A stretch of DNA of 29,735 bases, taken from the IMG/VR virus record IMGVR_UViG_3300030329_002366, positions 1-29,735 of that record, one strand, 5' to 3'. This stretch comes from a virus. The notes beneath the pieces are model-generated. The model was given only the letters and a program-made list of their open reading frames with translations, ran no database searches and was not told where the DNA came from. A program made the translations under genes and the position numbers. Shown here piece by piece: positions 17,555 through 25,265 of the stretch (positions are counted from its first letter, which is position 1; each line of letters starts with the position of its first letter).

Positions 17555-17704
17555 TTATTTGCTTTTAGATGGTTTCTTATTTTTTTGCTTTACTTCTTTC
17601 ACTTCTTCAAATTTTGATTTTAAGTTTGACAAATACTCAGGACTATGAACATTTGAATCATACACTACTACATAGCCATTTGGTTTTTTAAATTTTAATA
17701 CCAT
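17555..17704 (-). CDS. Small basic hypothetical protein (49 aa)
   Basis: The ATG at 17704 has GGAG 8 nt upstream, and the frame ends at TAA 17555, 7 nt before the endolysin start. The product begins MVLKFKKPNGYVVVYDSNVH and ends in a very Lys-rich tail (KEVKQKNKKPSKSK). It is the first gene after the capsid terminator. There is no recognised domain. The good ribosome site and clean frame support it. Confidence 0.65.
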   Translation of the reverse strand: MVLKFKKPNGYVVVYDSNVHSPEYLSNLKSKFEEVKEVKQKNKKPSKSK

Positions 17705-17716
17705 TAAATTTCTCCA

Positions 17717-17751
17717 TTTAAAACAAGGAGCAGAATTAACTGCTCCCTGTT
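17717..17751 (-). terminator. Intrinsic terminator after the major capsid gene
   Basis: On the minus strand a 12-bp stem, AACAGGGAGCAG with CTGCTCCTTGTT (one G-T wobble), closes a TTAATT loop at 17722-17751 and is followed by TTTTAAA. It lies 20 nt after the major capsid stop. It would cap the head operon while allowing some read-through into the lysis genes. Confidence 0.8.
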
Positions 17752-17771
17752 ATTATAGTTAAAGTAACTAA

Positions 17772-18671
17772 TTATGAAACATCTGATGTTAAAGATACTG
17801 CAAATAAGTCTTTTATCATAGTTTCGCCCCAAAATCCAGTTGCAACCATTTCTGTTGCTCTTTTTGCTGCATTTCTTTGTTCTTCTATTCTAATCAACCC
17901 TTCTACACCAATTCCAACACCAAAAGCACCTGAACTAAATGCACAGCCTTCTTCATCATCACCTGAAATTTCTGTGATTTGTGGAGAAGTATATACATCA
18001 AATCCTGCTAACCTTGTAACAAATCCATTACTTGCAAGTTCTTGTCCTTGAACTGCACCAAAACTTGAATATGGTTTTGCATTACTGCCTGTAACTGCTA
18101 CATCTGTAACAAGTTTTCTTACACCTTTTGCTCCCCAAACTTGTTTTGTACCAAGTGCAAGATTTAAAGGTGCTGGTGCTCCATTAGCATTTAACAATCT
18201 AAGACAATCAAAGATATGTGATAATGCTAAAGGTGTACCTGCTCCACAAGCATTATTTGTCAAGCTACCTGCTGCGAATAGATTAGCAATATCATCATCT
18301 AATCTCATAGCAACTGCATTACCAATTACTGCTCCTGCTGTTTCTTTTAATGAACCTGCTCCATATCCCATTTGAGATAAGTCAGTAATATCTACTTGTA
18401 TTCCATGCTCACTAATAGTAGCTGTTCTTGCAGCTGTTGTTAATGCTTGTGCTGTACCAGCTGTACCTTCTGTTAAAGCAGGAACATCTGCTAATGCAAC
18501 TGCTGCCCAATCAGAAAACTCTACTGATCCTGAACCTTGTGCTGCTTGTTTTGAAGTTACTAATGGTAAAAATACATTAGTTTTATTAAAGGCAACTACT
18601 GCGTCACCTATTGTCATTCCAATACCACCAGCTATGCCAGATGATACTGTTGCTCCATCACTTAATGCCAT
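17772..18671 (-). CDS. Major capsid protein
   Basis: This encodes 299 residues from ATG 18671, with AGGAGC about 7 nt upstream. The protein is Ala/Gly/Thr rich and lacks Lys-rich patches. It has an N-terminal helix and E-loop-like part (VFLPLVTSKQAAQGSGSVEF), then 'TISEHGIQVDITDLSQMGYG', a spine-helix region (AGAVIGNAVAMRLDDDIANL) and a C-terminal FGVGIGVEGLIRIEEQRNAA segment. This order matches HK97-fold capsid proteins of the P22/Bacteroides and marine phage type. It follows the scaffold gene and is closed by a terminator, which fits high-level expression. Confidence 0.88.
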   Translation of the reverse strand: MALSDGATVSSGIAGGIGMTIGDAVVAFNKTNVFLPLVTSKQAAQGSGSVEFSDWAAVALADVPALTEGTAGTAQALTTAARTATISEHGIQVDITDLSQMGYGAGSLKETAGAVIGNAVAMRLDDDIANLFAAGSLTNNACGAGTPLALSHIFDCLRLLNANGAPAPLNLALGTKQVWGAKGVRKLVTDVAVTGSNAKPYSSFGAVQGQELASNGFVTRLAGFDVYTSPQITEISGDDEEGCAFSSGAFGVGIGVEGLIRIEEQRNAAKRATEMVATGFWGETMIKDLFAVSLTSDVS

Positions 18672-18737
18672 GATAAGCTCCTAATATTTTCTCTGTCTTT
18701 CAACTGCTTGTTAGCCTTCATTTTGACAGAATTAAGT

Positions 18738-19031
18738 TTATGAATTAGGTTTTATAACGTTTCCATCTTTATCAAAGTTTAATCCACTAAATAAACCAAA
18801 CTTACTTCTTGATGTAAAATCTTTTCCTTCATGATTCTTTTCACATCTATCCTGCATTTCATCAATATAATCATTGAAATCCATTTTAGAATTTTTGTAA
18901 TAAGCATCATAACTACCATCAGGATTAGTGATGTGTTTAAGATTTTTATCAGGGTCTATATCAATTCCAAATGGCTTATGACCACCATCATTGATTTTTG
19001 GTTTATCTTTTTTTATGTGAATTTTACTCAT
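18738..19031 (-). CDS. Small hypothetical protein between scaffold and capsid
   Basis: From ATG 19031 (overlapping the scaffold stop by 8 nt) this encodes 97 residues. A GTG at 19037 would add two residues, and the choice is not certain. The protein is Lys/Asp rich, with DGSYDAYYKNSKMDFNDYID and 'FGLFSGLNFDKDGNVIKPN', and has no membrane segment. It may be a capsid accessory or decoration protein because of its position. The family is not recognised. Confidence 0.65.
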   Translation of the reverse strand: MSKIHIKKDKPKINDGGHKPFGIDIDPDKNLKHITNPDGSYDAYYKNSKMDFNDYIDEMQDRCEKNHEGKDFTSRSKFGLFSGLNFDKDGNVIKPNS

Positions 19032-19602
19032 TTCCACTATACGCTATTTTAACACCTGAGTTAGTCATATTTCTTGACTGCTGATAACCTTTTGGGTCTT
19101 TAGATGCCCATTCAGCATAAGATGAATAACCACCAAATTCACCAGCAGAACCAGTAGTGGCTCTTGCCTTTGAAGTTGAAGGTGCAGAAACATTTGAAAC
19201 CTTAGTTACATATTGTTCTAATTTCTCTAAACTCAAACCATCTGCAATAGATTTATCTGTATCATCAGTTAATTGATTCATCAAAGTTTCTCTTTTATTA
19301 GATTGGTATTGATTCCATTGTTCAGCTTGTGTTTTAAAATTATCTCTCTCTTTAGTAACAATTCCCAATGCTTCTTTTAGTTTACCATCTTCTACAAGTT
19401 TAGCCTGTTCTTTGTCTTTAGTAGTTTGATTCATTTTATCAATCTGTGCTTGGAGTTTACCTATCTGAGATAGAGCATCATTCTTTGCTGCATTAACTTC
19501 TGCAAATCTATCATAAGGAACATTTTTATCTTCAGCTTGTGTGCTGTTGTTATTAGCCTGAGTATCTTCAGGAGTTTGAGTAACATTATTTTCTTCTGAC
19601 AT
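19024..19602 (-). CDS. Scaffold protein
   Basis: This encodes 192 residues from ATG 19602, with AAAGAGG upstream. It has an acidic, disordered N-terminus (SEENNVTQTPEDTQANNNST), a long coiled coil (residues about 35-100, KLQAQIDKMNQTTKDKEQAK) and a C-terminal basic/helical end. This is the classic layout of phage scaffolding proteins, which fill the procapsid interior and leave before or during packaging. It directly precedes the capsid gene block. The C-terminal 'YSSYAEWASKDPKGYQQSR' may bind the capsid subunit. Confidence 0.8.
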   Translation of the reverse strand: MSEENNVTQTPEDTQANNNSTQAEDKNVPYDRFAEVNAAKNDALSQIGKLQAQIDKMNQTTKDKEQAKLVEDGKLKEALGIVTKERDNFKTQAEQWNQYQSNKRETLMNQLTDDTDKSIADGLSLEKLEQYVTKVSNVSAPSTSKARATTGSAGEFGGYSSYAEWASKDPKGYQQSRNMTNSGVKIAYSGNE

Positions 19603-19675
19603 TTTTAACCTCTTTTGTTGAGTTTTAGTTGAAAATTCTTAATCATAATATAATTTTTTAAATCAATTATAAAAA
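19603..19675 (-). other. AT-rich gap before scaffold gene, possible promoter
   Basis: These 73 nt separate the head-morphogenesis genes from scaffold and capsid. The minus strand has TTGATT then TATATT and TATGAT within about 20 nt, which could form a sigma-70-like promoter, but spacing is not ideal. A separate promoter here would make sense for high scaffold and capsid expression. This is weak evidence. Confidence 0.3.
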
Positions 19676-20110
19676 CTATTTTTTACCAATTTTATAAGTT
19701 GTTGTCTTATTTGGTCCTAATCTTTTTTTAATATAACTATGTGCTTCATTGTGTAAATATTTAATAACACCATCAGGCATAGGCTGTGATTTGGATGTTA
19801 ATACTCTACCCATCTTCTTTAATGCTTCTACTCTTGCACCTAATGTAGTCCAACCTATTTGGAAGCCTCTTGATGCTGTTTTAATTAAACTATAATCTCT
19901 AAGTAAATCAGATGTTAATACTGGTGCATTAGTACCTGCATATTGTGAAGCCTGTCTTTTAAACTTGTTTGCTCTTTTTCTTTCACCATACTTAGATGTG
20001 TATGTTTTGAATGGTTTACCAAATACATCTAATGCTTTTTTAAATATATGTTCTCTATACCTATCTCTTACATTAGGTCCAACTCTTAAAAAGAATATCT
20101 TATCAAGCAT
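19676..20110 (-). CDS. Virion morphogenesis protein (gpG-like / HK97 gp10-like)
   Basis: I place the start at ATG 20110, which overlaps the previous stop and has AAGGAG 9 nt upstream, giving 144 residues. An upstream TTG at 20137 would add 9 residues but would put the ribosome site inside the gene. The protein is basic, with KYGERKRANKFKRQASQYAG, 'DLLRDYSLIKTASRGFQIGW' and 'EALKKMGRVLTSKSQPMPDG'. This resembles Mu gpG-type virion morphogenesis / tail completion proteins, which often follow the Mu F-like gene. A role in head completion is inferred from this and the position. Confidence 0.6.
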   Translation of the reverse strand: MLDKIFFLRVGPNVRDRYREHIFKKALDVFGKPFKTYTSKYGERKRANKFKRQASQYAGTNAPVLTSDLLRDYSLIKTASRGFQIGWTTLGARVEALKKMGRVLTSKSQPMPDGVIKYLHNEAHSYIKKRLGPNKTTTYKIGKK

Positions 20111-20825
20111 TAGCACTATCTCCTTCAAATAAATCAATTCCTTCTTCAGATGCTATTTCCCACTTATGCCTACAATTAAAACCACCACCATCAACAAGAG
20201 ATTCTTTCCACTTTGATCCTCTACCTTCTATTTCTTTTTTAGTAAGCCTACCTGCATCAATATACTTTCTACATTCAGCCCTTGTTTTTTCATCATTAGG
20301 GCCTACATAAACATACTTAGTTGATTGTGGTGCTATATCCATCATCTGATTAGTTACTTGTCTTGAATAAGAATTAAGTGTAGTATTAACTAATGTTTGC
20401 ATTTGTGCATTAGATATAGAAGCACTACTAACATTTTCTATTATTTGAGTAGCAGACATTCCTGCCTGTAACCCCTTAACCACCTGTGTTCTTATGTTTC
20501 CTGATATAGTTCTAATAATTGCATTGTCAAATAGTTGTTCATTAAGTGTAGCAAATGTAGCCAATGCTCTTGGGTTTACATCAGCAAACCCTATTGTTGT
20601 TTCTAATACATTTCTATGTGCATTAGCATATATAGATGTAGCCTTTTGTAGTTTAGATTTAAGAGAGCCTTCTATATCAATAGTAAGTAATGATTCAGCA
20701 AACTCTGTAACATCACCTATTTCTTTTCCAATAAGATATAAAGATTGTACTATTTCTGCTCTTGCTTTATCTACAAGATTAGCTATTTGTTCTGATGATT
20801 TGTCTATGTTGTTTTGGTCTGCCAT
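20103..20825 (-). CDS. Mu F-like minor head protein
   Basis: This encodes 240 residues, with the ATG overlapping the portal stop as TAATG. The N-terminal ~150 residues are helical. The C-terminal region has 'YVYVGPNDEKTRAECRKYID' and GGGFNCRHKWEIASEEG, the Cys/His signature of the phage Mu F / SPP1 gp7 minor capsid family, with conserved C (ECRKY) and a CRH motif. These proteins bind the portal and are packaged in low copy inside the head. The order portal then MuF is standard. Confidence 0.85.
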   Translation of the reverse strand: MADQNNIDKSSEQIANLVDKARAEIVQSLYLIGKEIGDVTEFAESLLTIDIEGSLKSKLQKATSIYANAHRNVLETTIGFADVNPRALATFATLNEQLFDNAIIRTISGNIRTQVVKGLQAGMSATQIIENVSSASISNAQMQTLVNTTLNSYSRQVTNQMMDIAPQSTKYVYVGPNDEKTRAECRKYIDAGRLTKKEIEGRGSKWKESLVDGGGFNCRHKWEIASEEGIDLFEGDSANA

Positions 20826-22165
20826 TACTCAACAGGTTTAGACAATGCTTGTAATAATGCACTTCCAGCATCTTCCTTAACTTCTTCTTCTTTCTTTCTT
20901 AACTCTAATTCAGCTTCTGCTTCTTCTCTTGTTAGATCAGGATTCTGTTGCATTAGTATATCAGCAAGATCAATAAGTCCTTTAGATAATTCCCATTCCC
21001 ACTTATCTCTTTGCTCTTGGTCATTTAATACTTCAACAGATTCAGAGTAATCTACATCTTCTAAATCACCAGCATCTTTACCTTGCTCTACTGCTATCAT
21101 TAATCTTTCTAATTCAAATAGCTTATACTCTATATCTCTCCATCTAATAACATCTGACTTTCTATTATCAGTTAGTTCTTGGTTTCTTAGTTTAAGTGCT
21201 ACTCCTGATTGAGCAGTAGTACCTTCAACAAAAGAAATAGGGAGATGGTAGTTTTGAGCCAACATCTTATAGCTGGATTGTATTGATTCATCAAGTGCTG
21301 GAACTGCGTTGGGAGGAGACACAATGCTAATACTACCATCTACACCTAAATAATTAATCTTGTCTTGTCCTATCTGCATAGTATCTTTATCAATACCTGC
21401 ACCATTAACAAATAGATAACCAAATGATTGGAACATAATGTTAGCATTTTTATTTGTTTCTGCTACATTCATAGATAGGTTTGTTTGTATTAAATCCCTT
21501 GAAGCATTAGTATCTAAGTAATCTGTTTCAGGCTTACCATCTCTAAAACATTCTACAAAAGGTAATACCCCATAAGGATTAACCATATCAGGATTGTCAT
21601 CTGATGTATATTGCTTTCCATTCTTATCAAATACAAAAGTATTTTCTGCATCCCAATATACAAACTGCTCAGGCGTGTTATCCAACACACTTGCTTTCTG
21701 TGCAATAGGATAAACAATAGCATAAGGGTTAAGTGGGTCATCATCAAACAAAGGCTCATAATCCATAATAATATCATACTCTATACACCCACTTCCATCA
21801 TCTTTAATTCTCCAACATGGTTTAACCAATACGCCATCTAATAAATTAGTCATACGTTCTAATCTCTGCATCTTCAAATCTTTTTCAAGAAAGTAATCAG
21901 GAGTTAATTCATTTGAGTATTGTCTAACAGGTGGTGCCATATAAACAAGTGATATTCTATCTATTACTCTTTTAGTTATATTAACATTACCAATAGGAAC
22001 TTTATTAAGTGTTGAAGCACCAAAGTATTTACTAACATATTCTTTAGTTACACCTTTATAGTAATCAAGTGCCTCATATCTACTCTGCTTCCACTTGTTC
22101 TTTCTTTGTTGTTGTATATCCCATTTGGAATAAAGTAATGCTAATTCACCCATGTTTGGTATCAT
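20825..22165 (-). CDS. Portal protein
   Basis: This encodes 446 residues from ATG 22165 with AGGAG upstream. It begins with the helical 'LALLYSKWDIQQQRKNKWKQ', includes 'TLNKVPIGNVNITKRVIDRI' and the clip/stem-like AQNYHLPISFVEGTTAQSG, and ends in a long acidic helical tail (LTREEAEAELELRKKEEEVK). This matches SPP1 gp6-type portals, which form the dodecameric vertex through which DNA is packaged. It follows the large terminase by 9 nt. Confidence 0.88.
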   Translation of the reverse strand: MIPNMGELALLYSKWDIQQQRKNKWKQSRYEALDYYKGVTKEYVSKYFGASTLNKVPIGNVNITKRVIDRISLVYMAPPVRQYSNELTPDYFLEKDLKMQRLERMTNLLDGVLVKPCWRIKDDGSGCIEYDIIMDYEPLFDDDPLNPYAIVYPIAQKASVLDNTPEQFVYWDAENTFVFDKNGKQYTSDDNPDMVNPYGVLPFVECFRDGKPETDYLDTNASRDLIQTNLSMNVAETNKNANIMFQSFGYLFVNGAGIDKDTMQIGQDKINYLGVDGSISIVSPPNAVPALDESIQSSYKMLAQNYHLPISFVEGTTAQSGVALKLRNQELTDNRKSDVIRWRDIEYKLFELERLMIAVEQGKDAGDLEDVDYSESVEVLNDQEQRDKWEWELSKGLIDLADILMQQNPDLTREEAEAELELRKKEEEVKEDAGSALLQALSKPVE

Positions 22166-22174
22166 GTTATTCTC

Positions 22175-23458
22175 CTATAATCTTTCTCTTGTTCCAATTA
22201 CTGGTTTAATTGTTGGATGCTTATAGTCCACATAATAGCCTAAAGCATCTGATAAGTGTGTTAAATCTTTGTTAGTTGTTTTGTCTATATCTCTTGTTCC
22301 CTCTTTATTAACCACTTGTTCTAAATCTCTTATAAGTCCTTTACACTTAGGATCAATAATCATATTACCCTTTGCCAAGTTATTGTTCATACTATTAACT
22401 CTATTAACAACTAATGGATTGATATGTCTTACATGGACCATAAATCCATTCCTTCTTATAATCTCTATATCACTAAACCTTGCAGATGAATGTCTTGCTG
22501 CACCAGTAGCGTCAGGATAAGCATAGTATTTGCTATTAGGATATTTCTGTTTAATAGTTCTACACATTCTATCTGTTAGTACATCACCACTACCATCAGC
22601 ATCAAGTTGTATCTCATCTATGACTTTGATGTTAGGACTATTTTGTTGTTCTTGTATGATACAGACACATTGTGGCATGACATTGAAGTCCCAACCCACA
22701 TGGATTGGCTGACTTCTGTTGTATTCACATTCTCTAACATTTCTTTCTCTTTCAAATCCATGATATGTATTTCCTCTTTGTAAGTTAGTAAATTGCCCAT
22801 CTAAATAAGCCTTTAATAAGTTCTCATCATAGTTATCTCTTAATGACTGTATATAAGATTCAGGTAGGTATGGATTATCTGTTGTCTTGCCATGTACAAG
22901 AAACTTGTTTGGAGATGCCTTCTCTACCATAAAATCATATAGCCAATGATAGCCTTCAGGTGTTGATGTGATATATAGTTCAGCATCTTCACATCCTCTT
23001 AGTCTACCTAATGCTTTAGATATAGCCATGTCTGCGTTCTTATAACTCTCAATATCTATTTCATCTACACCACAATATGTATATGAAGAACCCACTATTT
23101 TACTTGCCTGATTTGTTGGGTAGATTTTAATATCTCCATAGGTGGATGTAAACTTATGTGATGCTATATTGTAATCATATATGATTCCACACTTATCAAG
23201 CATTTCTCTAAATGGTTGTACAAAAACATCTTCAGCCAATGCGTATGTAGGATATAGTATTAATCCATTTGATTTACCAGTATTAGGGTTTTTCTTTTTT
23301 ATTAAATTAATCCATGTTTGTATTTGGAAAATCTTTGTTTTACCGCACCCATATCCGCCTGATAGGCATTTAATTTTTGCCTTTGGCTTGTTCTCAAGAA
23401 ATTCCCATTGGTGTGGGAAATAGTGTTCTTTCTTTATCTTAAATTTATAGTCCTTCAA
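22175..23458 (-). CDS. terL: Terminase large subunit
   Basis: This 427-residue protein starts at TTG 23458, overlapping the small terminase by 14 nt. No in-frame ATG is available upstream before a stop, and about 30 residues before the Walker A loop is normal. Walker A is SGGYGCGKT (34-41), Walker B is YCGVDEID (D132, E133), and motif III is ITSTPEG. The nuclease domain shows VGWDFNV, YPDATGA and LSDALGYYVDY with its acidic residues. It is the ATP-driven packaging motor and headful or cos nuclease. The family (PBSX/T4-like) suggests headful packaging but does not settle it. Confidence 0.93.
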   Translation of the reverse strand: MKDYKFKIKKEHYFPHQWEFLENKPKAKIKCLSGGYGCGKTKIFQIQTWINLIKKKNPNTGKSNGLILYPTYALAEDVFVQPFREMLDKCGIIYDYNIASHKFTSTYGDIKIYPTNQASKIVGSSYTYCGVDEIDIESYKNADMAISKALGRLRGCEDAELYITSTPEGYHWLYDFMVEKASPNKFLVHGKTTDNPYLPESYIQSLRDNYDENLLKAYLDGQFTNLQRGNTYHGFERERNVRECEYNRSQPIHVGWDFNVMPQCVCIIQEQQNSPNIKVIDEIQLDADGSGDVLTDRMCRTIKQKYPNSKYYAYPDATGAARHSSARFSDIEIIRRNGFMVHVRHINPLVVNRVNSMNNNLAKGNMIIDPKCKGLIRDLEQVVNKEGTRDIDKTTNKDLTHLSDALGYYVDYKHPTIKPVIGTRERL

Positions 23459-23813
23459 GTTCTACATCCTTTATTGGCTGGATTATACCTATCTGTTGAT
23501 GCTCATCATATCCTCTATCCTTGCACTTGGTTTTACACCTATATATTATTGCTGCTACATTACCTTTCTTACAAGCCTTTATAAGCCAAGCTTCAGTATC
23601 ATCCTTTAAAGATTCTTCAACATCTTTTACCGCTTGATTAAATTCTTCATCCTTTTCCATCCACTCATAGTATGTTCTACGCCCTACCTTAGCACCAGCA
23701 CAGGCTTTGGATATATGACAATCTTTATCTTTTAAAATTTCCAAAAACCTTTTTTTATTAGATTTTGTGCGGTTTGTGCGGTTATTATCTTTATTTGTGG
23801 TGTTTTTACCCAT
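23445..23813 (-). CDS. terS: Terminase small subunit
   Basis: This encodes 122 residues from ATG 23813. A basic, Asn-rich N-terminus is followed by a helix-turn-helix (CHISKACAGAKVGRRTYYEW) and 'EEFNQAVKDVEESLKDDTEA', then a C-terminal WLIKACKKGNVAAIIYRCKT segment. This pattern is typical of small terminases that recognise packaging-site DNA and recruit the large subunit, whose gene overlaps its 3' end. Confidence 0.85.
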   Translation of the reverse strand: MGKNTTNKDNNRTNRTKSNKKRFLEILKDKDCHISKACAGAKVGRRTYYEWMEKDEEFNQAVKDVEESLKDDTEAWLIKACKKGNVAAIIYRCKTKCKDRGYDEHQQIGIIQPIKDVELEGL

Positions 23814-23842
23814 AATATTGTATTGTAATATAACATATATAT

Positions 23843-23971
23843 TTATTTATAAAAGGGAAAATACTTTGTTTTTAGGCTTTTCCTATACTTAACAGCTTCT
23901 TTCTTAGTTAAGAACTTCTTGCCATTACATATATAAATAAAGCCTAATTCTTGCTTAATTTCTTTGTTCAT
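23843..23971 (-). CDS. Small basic protein (42 aa)
   Basis: The ATG at 23971 overlaps the RusA stop as ATGA, and the frame ends at TAA 23843. The product begins MNKEIKQELGFIYICNGKKF and continues LTKKEAVKYRKSLK, a short beta-hairpin plus basic helix like small phage proteins found near terminase genes. It is basic and without a membrane segment. Its coupling to rusA supports it. Confidence 0.65.
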   Translation of the reverse strand: MNKEIKQELGFIYICNGKKFLTKKEAVKYRKSLKTKYFPFYK

Positions 23972-24378
23972 TTAAAATCTGTTATTATTATTTCTACATA
24001 AGGTTCTTGATATTCATCACAATATTGTTTTGTTGCTACTAAGCTAATTACCAAACTATCATCAGATAAAACTTGGCTATCAACTAATACATCTAAATAG
24101 AACTTTGCAAAATTATCAATATCACCAATTCTTCCTATTGGGTATTTAGGTGCTGATGGTTTTAAATCATACTTATTATAATGAGATTTAGGTCTACCTA
24201 TATAAAAATTCATCTCTAATACAACTGCATTATCAAAAGGTTTCTCCATAAACTGGTCTACTATTAGTGGTATTACTTTCTTCTTATCCTTTGATGATGG
24301 ATCATAAGTACCCCACTTGCTATGCCTATGTCTTTTCTGTGAATATACTGAGCCTTCTATTTTTATGTATTTAGTCAT
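23968..24378 (-). CDS. rusA: RusA-type Holliday junction resolvase
   Basis: This encodes 136 residues. It shows the RusA pattern: an N-terminal K-rich part with YDPSSKDKK, then 'IGRIGDIDNFAKFYLDVL' and VLSDDSLV, with D86, D88 and D106/D107 matching the metal-binding acidic residues of E. coli RusA (D70, D72, D91). RusA cuts four-way junctions made during recombination and can clear branched DNA before packaging. It lies between the Mom-like gene and the terminases. The ATG at 24378 has no clear ribosome site and sits next to an inverted repeat. Confidence 0.88.
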   Translation of the reverse strand: MTKYIKIEGSVYSQKRHRHSKWGTYDPSSKDKKKVIPLIVDQFMEKPFDNAVVLEMNFYIGRPKSHYNKYDLKPSAPKYPIGRIGDIDNFAKFYLDVLVDSQVLSDDSLVISLVATKQYCDEYQEPYVEIIITDFK

Positions 24379-24381
24379 TGA

Positions 24382-24452
24382 GCCACATTTTGGAACTGCC
24401 CCAAACCCTTTGTAATGGTATTACAACATATCTCTCTTGATACTTATGTGGC
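24382..24452 (-). promoter_or_regulatory. Nested inverted repeats before rusA
   Basis: GCCACAT (24446-24452 on the minus strand) can pair with ATGTGGC (24382-24388), bracketing a perfect 17-nt palindrome TTGTAAT-ACC-ATTACAA at 24410-24426. The outer arm lies in the last codons of the Mom-like gene and the inner end is 3 nt before the rusA ATG, which lacks a ribosome site. It may be a translational control hairpin or a protein-binding palindrome. Confidence 0.5.
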
Positions 24453-25181
24453 ATTGTTTCTTTTTGGGTATTCAAGTTGTTTGTGTTTAAATATTTTTTT
24501 TGCCTTCCTGTTAAGAATTTTTATGTATTTATATCTTGGTAAAACTTTTCTTTTTTTAATGTTTTGAAAACTTTCCACATACATTTCTTTAATTTTTCCG
24601 TCTTGTTTGTTAAGCCATTTTTTTTTATGTGCAAATGACCTTTCACCTATCCACCTTCCATCAATATAGTACTCAAAGGATTTATTTGTTTTTCCATAAT
24701 ATGTAAAGTTAGATGCCTGATATATAGTTCCTATTTCCCCTGCTTCAGGAGTACAATATGCTACAATAGCAACTATTCCTTCTTTTTTTAAAATTTTACA
24801 ACTTTTAGAAATTAATTTTGTTGCTGTTCCAGTTGGTGTCCAATGAGAACAAGCACCTCTACTTAATTGAATTATAGACTTACTTCCAAAATCTTTTTCA
24901 AACAACCCTAAACTTCTCACTTGTGGCTGTGCATAAACTAAAGCACCACCAAGTGTGTCTTTAAAAAATATTCCGTGTGATACCCTGTAACCAAATCTGT
25001 GTGGCATAGATTTTAACCATTCATATTTCATTATTATTTTTTTTGCTTCCGTAAAAGATATTTGCCTAACTTTAGTTTCATTAAAGTTTTTAAATTCAGG
25101 ATATAAAGATTTACCAAAAAGATTATCACATTCACTATTTTTAACTTCATCTCTTAATATTTTTTGATGTGCTTTTTTCAT
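24444..25181 (-). CDS. mom: Mom-family DNA modification protein
   Basis: This encodes 245 residues from ATG 25181. The N-terminal ~40 residues are charged. Residues 41-85 include 'ISFTEAKKIIMKYEWLKSMP' and a strand GGALVYAQPQ. Residues 103-131 (SIIQLSRGACSHWTPTGTAT) and 138-163 (AIVAYCTPEAGEIGTIYQAS, NFTYYGK) are the strongest match I know to Mom of phage Mu, with its ELSR..., SYADP..GH.GTIYRA.N..YYG signature. Mom has a GNAT-like fold and converts adenine to N6-carbamoylmethyladenine, protecting phage DNA from host restriction. The basic C-terminal ~60 residues may bind DNA. The start has no clear ribosome site and is 12 nt after a strong hairpin. Assigned from recall of the family, not a search. 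Confidence 0.78.
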   Translation of the reverse strand: MKKAHQKILRDEVKNSECDNLFGKSLYPEFKNFNETKVRQISFTEAKKIIMKYEWLKSMPHRFGYRVSHGIFFKDTLGGALVYAQPQVRSLGLFEKDFGSKSIIQLSRGACSHWTPTGTATKLISKSCKILKKEGIVAIVAYCTPEAGEIGTIYQASNFTYYGKTNKSFEYYIDGRWIGERSFAHKKKWLNKQDGKIKEMYVESFQNIKKRKVLPRYKYIKILNRKAKKIFKHKQLEYPKRNNAT

Positions 25182-25193
25182 ATCTAAATTTTA

Positions 25194-25254
25194 GGGGGTC
25201 CATAGTGAGTAGTGTGGAGAAACAGTACAAGGGATGTATGTTTCATGAACCCCC
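25194..25254 (-). ncRNA. Structured RNA element upstream of the Mom-like gene
   Basis: In an AT-rich genome this intergenic stretch is GC-rich and self-complementary. On the minus-strand RNA, GGGGGUUCAU (25254-25245) pairs with AUGGACCCCC (25203-25194), ten pairs with one U-G. Directly inside, GAAACAUACA (25244-25235) pairs with UGUA-C-UGUUUC (25229-25219) around a UCCCU loop with one bulged C. Fifteen bases (25218-25204) stay unpaired. No U tract follows, so it is not a plain terminator. It ends 12 nt before the Mom-like ATG and may control its translation, or be an origin or packaging signal. Confidence 0.6.
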
Positions 25255-25265
25255 ATTATCATCCT

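Noticed and set aside
18662-18721. A 19-residue leader peptide (minus strand) overlapping the major capsid start
   Set aside because: It has no ribosome site and no recognisable sequence. Short frames of this length occur by chance.
25194-25254. tRNA gene, suggested by a GC-rich acceptor-like stem
   Set aside because: There is no T-arm GGTTCGAATCC-type sequence and no cloverleaf on either strand. The stem is ten pairs and the interior is one nested hairpin.
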